A stretch of DNA of 5,882 nucleotides from Clostridia bacterium (lineage in GTDB: Bacteria > Bacillota > Clostridia > Christensenellales > CALWSW01): assembly GCA_019421925.1 (NCBI GenBank), contig JAHZEH010000133.1:1-5882 (forward strand), in the 5' to 3' direction. The notes under the pieces are model-generated. The model was not told the DNA's origin, made no database searches, and saw only the letters and a program-made list of their open reading frames with translations. The position numbers and the translations under genes are program-made. Each line of letters opens with the position of its first letter. The stretch's first letter is position 1. Positions 4,492-5,882 of the stretch are shown piece by piece.

Positions 4492-4701
4492 ATGAAACTG
4501 TCCTTTGATCTCCCGGTATCCTTGTTGGAATCCGCCTCGCTCTACTCCGCTTTGGCGAACTACAGAGACTTCGTTAAAAGTAAATTCGATGTAGACACAG
4601 ACATAAAGGCGCGAGTCGAGTTAGAAAACGCCGAATCCCTTATTAAAAAACTCATTGCAGGTTACAAGGATTCCGGATGGGACATTTCATTGATTCTGTG
4701 A
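4492..4701 (+). CDS. Hypothetical 69-aa protein
   Basis: 69 residues from ATG 4492, with AGGT 7 bp upstream; an in-frame TTG two codons earlier is less likely. The sequence MKLSFDLPVSLLESASLYSA continues as alternating amphipathic helices and ends DSGWDISLIL. It is acidic to neutral, with no cysteine, membrane span or known motif. It points rightward against its neighbours, shares the AAAGGTTAGGT leader with the 109-aa gene, and converges with the 49-aa basic gene with a 15-bp overlap of 3' ends. Composition is less GC-rich than the left operon. Probably a cassette (moron) gene; function unknown. Confidence 0.65.
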   Translation: MKLSFDLPVSLLESASLYSALANYRDFVKSKFDVDTDIKARVELENAESLIKKLIAGYKDSGWDISLIL

Positions 4702-4836
4702 AAGGTGCTTCTTCGCCCACTCCTTTCGCTCCGACAGATAAACACATTCCAGAAAAAACAACCGCTCCTCCAGGTCCTTTATGCGCTTCTTTCGGCGGCT
4801 CAGCCTGCTGAAAAATCCTCTTTTGCTTCCGCTCAT
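4687..4836 (-). CDS. Small highly basic helical protein (49 aa)
   Basis: 49 residues, found by direct reading from ATG 4836, with GAGG upstream and a further GGGGAGGGGAGG in the boundary module. The N-terminus MSGSKRGFFSRLSRRKKRIK is strongly basic, followed by one continuous helix with heptad-like spacing (DLEERLFFLECVYL), then a charged tail. It looks like a short coiled-coil, nucleic-acid- or membrane-surface-binding peptide. It lies 26 bp downstream of the RHH gene and is read from the same leftward transcript. No family recognised. Confidence 0.62.
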   Translation of the reverse strand: MSGSKRGFFSRLSRRKKRIKDLEERLFFLECVYLSERKEWAKKHLSQNQ

Positions 4837-4858
4837 TCCTCTTTTACCTCCCCTCCCC

Positions 4859-4879
4859 GCGCCTACCCGGCGCTTTTTT
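4859..4879 (+). terminator. Boundary hairpin, copy B (possible rightward terminator; overlaps RHH stop)
   Basis: GCGCC-TACCC-GGCGC followed by six T. Rightward it could end transcription from the 69-aa gene. Leftward it encodes the last residues of the 47-aa RHH protein (RQEKSAG), and the TAG stop falls at the stem/loop border (4863-4865), just before the next gene's ribosome site. Confidence 0.6.
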
Positions 4880-5006
4880 CTTGCCGTTTTTTCCAGTCGT
4901 CCAGGATTTGCAGGATGAGGGCGTTAAGCGTTATCCCTATCCGCTGCGCTTCATTCTGGAGGTCTGTTTTCAATTCATCCCGTGATCTGATAAGTATTTG
5001 AGCCAT
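4863..5006 (-). CDS. Arc-like ribbon-helix-helix protein (47 aa)
   Basis: 47 residues, found by direct reading from ATG 5006 with AGGGGGAC upstream. The N-terminal MAQILIRSRDELKTDL provides the beta-strand that enters the DNA major groove, then helix A (DELKTDLQNEAQRIG), the turn IT, and helix B (LNALILQILDDWKKRQE). This is the Arc/MetJ-type RHH layout; such proteins bind palindromes as dimer pairs and often repress their own promoter. It is divergent from the 62-aa RHH gene across an 18-bp palindrome that covers its own -10. It resembles the 45-aa RHH protein at 5258-5395 (ELKxxLQxEAQRxG in both), so these two are probable paralogues. Confidence 0.78.
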   Translation of the reverse strand: MAQILIRSRDELKTDLQNEAQRIGITLNALILQILDDWKKRQEKSAG

Positions 5007-5020
5007 GCGTTGTCCCCCTT

Positions 5021-5048
5021 TTGTTTGATAGCATTATGCTAGCATAAT
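5021..5048 (+). promoter_or_regulatory. Candidate rightward promoter of the 62-aa RHH gene
   Basis: -10 CATAAT (5043-5048) lies within the palindrome, with a poor -35 TTGTTT (5021-5026) 16 bp upstream; predicted start about 5055, leaving a 49-nt leader that contains the second operator. A closer alternative, TTGTCA (5058-5063) with CATATT (5080-5085), would start inside the ribosome site and is less likely. Confidence 0.35.
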
Positions 5049-5049
5049 G
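5032..5049. promoter_or_regulatory. Perfect 18-bp palindromic operator between the RHH genes
   Basis: CATTATGCTAGCATAATG is its own reverse complement. It sits in the divergent promoter region of two RHH genes and covers the -10 of the leftward one, which suits binding by an RHH dimer pair. The core TGCTAGCA recurs at 5074-5081. Confidence 0.72.
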
Positions 5050-5064
5050 GGAGTAGATTGTCAA
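5036..5064 (-). promoter_or_regulatory. Leftward promoter of the 47-aa RHH gene
   Basis: A perfect -35 TTGACA (5064-5059), a 17-bp spacer and -10 TAGCAT (5041-5036, 4 of 6). The -10 lies in the 18-bp palindrome, so operator binding would block it directly. Confidence 0.65.
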
Positions 5065-5073
5065 CGGAAATTT

Positions 5074-5090
5074 TGCTAGCATATTGCTAA
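5074..5090. promoter_or_regulatory. Second RHH operator copy
   Basis: TTGCTAGCATA contains the palindromic core TGCTAGCA (5074-5081), 37 bp centre to centre from the first operator, followed by a further half-site TTGCTAA (5084-5090) that runs into the ribosome site of the rightward RHH gene. Confidence 0.55.
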
Positions 5091-5103
5091 AGGAGTGATA
5101 ACA

Positions 5104-5292
5104 ATGGCTACAAATAGGATTCAAACAGGACTTCGCATTGAAGAAGCTACCTACGAAAAGGTCAAAGCAATTTGCGCCGTGGAGCGACGGTCACTTAATA
5201 ATCTTGTAGAATATGCGCTCCAGCAATATATTGCCCGCTATGAAAAGGAGAATGGCCCTATTCCTGTTCAGCCCGACGGCCTCTGTCAATGA
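5104..5292 (+). CDS. Ribbon-helix-helix protein, rightward (62 aa)
   Basis: 62 residues from ATG 5104, with AAAGGAG 8 bp upstream; the in-frame start at 5095 would lie within that site. RIQTGLRIEE (5-14) is the DNA-contact strand, then helix A (EATYEKVKAICAVERR), the turn S, and helix B (LNNLVEYALQQYIARYEKE). The C-terminal dozen residues are Pro-rich and probably disordered. The layout is that of CopG/Arc-type regulators. It is divergent from the 47-aa RHH gene over shared operators and convergent with the 45-aa RHH gene (35-bp overlap), so it sits between two RHH genes. Could also be an antitoxin-type RHH, but no toxin lies beside it. Confidence 0.75.
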   Translation: MATNRIQTGLRIEEATYEKVKAICAVERRSLNNLVEYALQQYIARYEKENGPIPVQPDGLCQ

Positions 5293-5395
5293 GCAGAAGA
5301 ACATACGCATTAAAGCTCATTCCCTTCCTTTGCGCCTCCCTCTGTAGCTCCTCTTTGAGCTCAGAAGGCAGGCGCAGCGTCGTTTGCTCCCGCAT
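5258..5395 (-). CDS. Arc-like ribbon-helix-helix protein (45 aa)
   Basis: 45 residues from ATG 5395 with GGAGGAGG 4-5 bp upstream. An in-frame extension to 5440 reads through the boundary hairpin and is rejected. MREQTTLRLPSELKEELQRE begins with the RHH strand (TTLRLP), then helix A, GMS as the turn, and helix B (FNAYVLLLIDRGRRAEQE). The TLRLP-SELKEEL pattern is typical of Arc-type repressors. It follows the 79-aa XRE gene and boundary hairpin C, so it is the second gene of the leftward early transcript. Its 3' end overlaps the oppositely oriented 62-aa RHH gene by 35 bp, so the two transcripts would collide or pair. Confidence 0.76.
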   Translation of the reverse strand: MREQTTLRLPSELKEELQREAQRKGMSFNAYVLLLIDRGRRAEQE

Positions 5396-5399
5396 GTTA

Positions 5400-5538
5400 C
5401 CTCCTCCGCGCCTATCCGGCGCTTTTTTCTTGCCGTTCACATGTTCTCTGTGCTATGCTTTGGTTGAATAGTTTTCTAAGGATTCGCCTGGTTGCCGCCG
5501 GGCTTTTCTGTGTTGTCCGGGGTTGCCGCCCCGAACAA
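5400..5538. repeat. Direct repeat C (about 140 bp), right boundary of cassette
   Basis: Partner of the repeat at 3393-3540, with the same blocks in the same order and spacing. This copy includes the real 3' end of the 79-aa XRE gene, its downstream linker, the boundary hairpin and a ribosome site. The linker (AGCATAGCACA on the leftward strand) is shared with the remnant copy. Confidence 0.8.
5408..5428 (+). terminator. Boundary hairpin, copy C (possible rightward terminator)
   Basis: GCGCC-TATCC-GGCGC followed by six T, 115 bp after the stop of the rightward 62-aa RHH gene, which it could terminate. Leftward it lies just before the ribosome site of the 45-aa RHH gene. A 5-bp stem is short for a terminator. 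Confidence 0.6.
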
Positions 5539-5715
5539 CTTACGAGGGTCGCTATAACCGAATAGGTCTAAGAGTTTGACAAGAACTTCGGAGGATGGTT
5601 TTGTCTTTCCGGTTTCCAGCAGTAAGATTGCAGATTTTGTAACTCCGGCTTTTTCGGCGACATACTGCTGTGTCCATCCATGCCTCAATCGTTCTTGCCG
5701 CAACATAAGTTTCAT
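5476..5715 (-). CDS. XRE-family regulator, Cro-like early gene (79 aa)
   Basis: 79 residues from ATG 5715, preceded by AAAGGAGGGGAG; an in-frame ATG three codons on is also possible. Residues about 4-60 form a lambda-repressor-type HTH: RQERLRHGWTQQYVAEKAGV, then TKSAILLLETGKTKPSSEVL with the recognition helix at 26-34, and KLLDLFGYSDPRKLFG closing the domain. The short, flexible tail (TPDNTEKPGGNQANP) has no oligomerisation or cleavage domain, so it is Cro-sized. It is transcribed from a consensus promoter whose spacer is an operator, and it is the first gene of the leftward early transcript, which fits a Cro-like role. A duplicate of its 3' end survives at 3448-3540. Confidence 0.85.
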   Translation of the reverse strand: MKLMLRQERLRHGWTQQYVAEKAGVTKSAILLLETGKTKPSSEVLVKLLDLFGYSDPRKLFGAATPDNTEKPGGNQANP

Positions 5716-5736
5716 CTCCCCTCCTTTCTCTTGATC

Positions 5737-5753
5737 GTTGAGTGTTGCTCAAC
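5737..5753. promoter_or_regulatory. Operator O1 of the XRE switch
   Basis: GTTGAG-TGTTG-CTCAAC, perfect 6-bp arms with a 5-bp spacer. It overlaps the -35 of the rightward promoter (5745-5750) and lies in the leader of the leftward transcript. Same consensus as O2. Confidence 0.75.
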
Positions 5754-5773
5754 TCTTATGGCCTCATTATAGT
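5745..5773 (+). promoter_or_regulatory. Rightward promoter of the CI-like gene
   Basis: -35 TTGCTC (5745-5750), 17-bp spacer, -10 TATAGT (5768-5773, 5 of 6). The -10 overlaps that of the leftward promoter, so only one can be used at a time. O1 covers its -35 and O2 its -10/start region, so both directions can be controlled by the same sites. Confidence 0.65.
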
Positions 5774-5794
5774 TGAGCTATACTCAACTGTCAA
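5766..5794 (-). promoter_or_regulatory. Fully consensus leftward early promoter
   Basis: -35 TTGACA (5794-5789) and -10 TATAAT (5771-5766) with exactly 17 bp between them, all 12 hexamer bases matching. The spacer is filled by operator O2, so bound repressor would shut it completely. It drives the 79-aa XRE gene and probably the leftward early operon. Confidence 0.88.
5771..5789. promoter_or_regulatory. Operator O2 of the XRE switch
   Basis: AGTTGAG-CTATA-CTCAACT, perfect 7-bp arms with a 5-bp spacer. Centre-to-centre distance to O1 is 35 bp. It occupies the spacer of the leftward promoter and the -10/start region of the rightward one. Confidence 0.8.
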
Positions 5795-5805
5795 GGAGGA
5801 ATTTC

Positions 5806-5882
5806 ATGCTTTCAAAAGAACTTTTTGCTCAACGTCTCCTTGCCTTGCGCACATCATCAAACATTACTGTTGCCGATCTTTG
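5806..5882 (+). CDS. XRE-family repressor, N-terminus (cut by right edge; CI-like)
   Basis: 25 residues are visible from ATG 5806, with AAGGAGG 6 bp upstream: MLSKELFAQRLLALRTSSNI then TVADL. FAQRLLALRTSSNITVADL is the first helix and the start of the second helix of a lambda-repressor/XRE HTH domain, as found at the start of many Firmicute phage repressors. It is divergent from the 79-aa XRE gene over shared operators, the classic lysogeny switch layout, and is therefore the likely lysogenic repressor. Its C-terminal domain, and so the full assignment, is outside the window. Confidence 0.72.
   Translation, partial: MLSKELFAQRLLALRTSSNITVADL

Noticed and set aside
4705..5001. Rightward 98-aa frame
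   Set aside because: It is antisense to the 49-aa basic gene and the 47-aa RHH gene, both of which have ribosome sites and recognisable structure.
5104..5395. RHH/toxin toxin-antitoxin pair
   Set aside because: Both convergent proteins are RHH-type DNA binders; no toxin-like partner (RelE, MazF, HicA or similar) is adjacent, so a toxin-antitoxin call is not supported.
3393..5428. CRISPR array reading of the repeated hairpins
   Set aside because: The copies are about 550-1450 bp apart with genes between them, so they are gene-boundary repeats, not an array.
3402..5428. att sites or transposon ends at the direct repeats
   Set aside because: No integrase or transposase is in the cassette, and the repeats contain recognisable gene-end coding sequence, which fits homologous duplication better than a site-specific or transposon boundary.
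5258..5440. 60-aa version of the 45-aa RHH gene starting at 5440
   Set aside because: The extra 15 residues are a translation of the boundary hairpin and A tract, and the ribosome site GGAGGAGG serves the internal ATG at 5395.

Overview
The window looks like the early/control region of a prophage or a related integrative element from a GC-rich Firmicute, most likely a gut Clostridia (Oscillospiraceae-like) host. This is inferred from three things. Nearly every start has a strong AGGAGG-type ribosome site. Small genes are tightly packed and often coupled by ATGA overlaps. The gene content is phage-like: HUH Rep, HNH, DUF4406, XRE regulators, ribbon-helix-helix (RHH) proteins and zinc-ribbon or membrane miniproteins. 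No structural, integrase or tRNA gene lies inside the window.

Right end (about 5476-5882): a divergent switch. A leftward 79-aa XRE protein and a rightward XRE protein (cut by the window edge) face each other across overlapping promoters with two operators of the form GTTGAG-N5-CTCAAC. The leftward promoter is fully consensus (TTGACA-17-TATAAT), and one operator fills its spacer. By analogy with phage switches, the leftward gene is Cro-like and starts the early operon, and the rightward gene is the CI-like repressor.

Middle (about 3540-5475): a 2-kb cassette of small genes on both strands. It is bounded by two direct repeats (about 3393-3540 and 5400-5538), each holding the 3' end of the 79-aa XRE gene, a short linker and a GC hairpin next to a ribosome site. 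The 3.4-kb copy is only a remnant of the XRE gene. Inside the cassette are three RHH-type proteins, two of them divergent over a perfect 18-bp palindrome. There is also a two-helix membrane miniprotein made by in-frame tandem duplication, a zinc-ribbon membrane protein, a winged-helix-like membrane protein and two small proteins of unknown role. The rightward genes oppose the surrounding operon, as moron genes do.

Left part (1-3387): a leftward operon. In order of transcription it encodes an excisionase-like HTH protein, a membrane miniprotein, a four-cysteine zinc ribbon, a two-HTH regulator, a 101-aa unknown, an HNH-type protein, a 66-aa unknown, a rolling-circle-type HUH Rep and a DUF4406 protein (cut by the left edge). 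Between the 66-aa gene and rep lies a plausible replication-control region: an opposing promoter plus terminator that would make a roughly 57-nt antisense RNA against the rep leader, and a hairpin that would bury the rep ribosome site.

Most interesting: the candidate antisense RNA at rep, the repeat-bounded cassette with its recurring gene-boundary hairpin, the divergent RHH pair with its operators, the duplicated membrane miniprotein, and the 131-bp rep/DUF4406 overlap that one missing T could explain. Eight genes were re-started or found by direct reading because they are short or their best start is internal.
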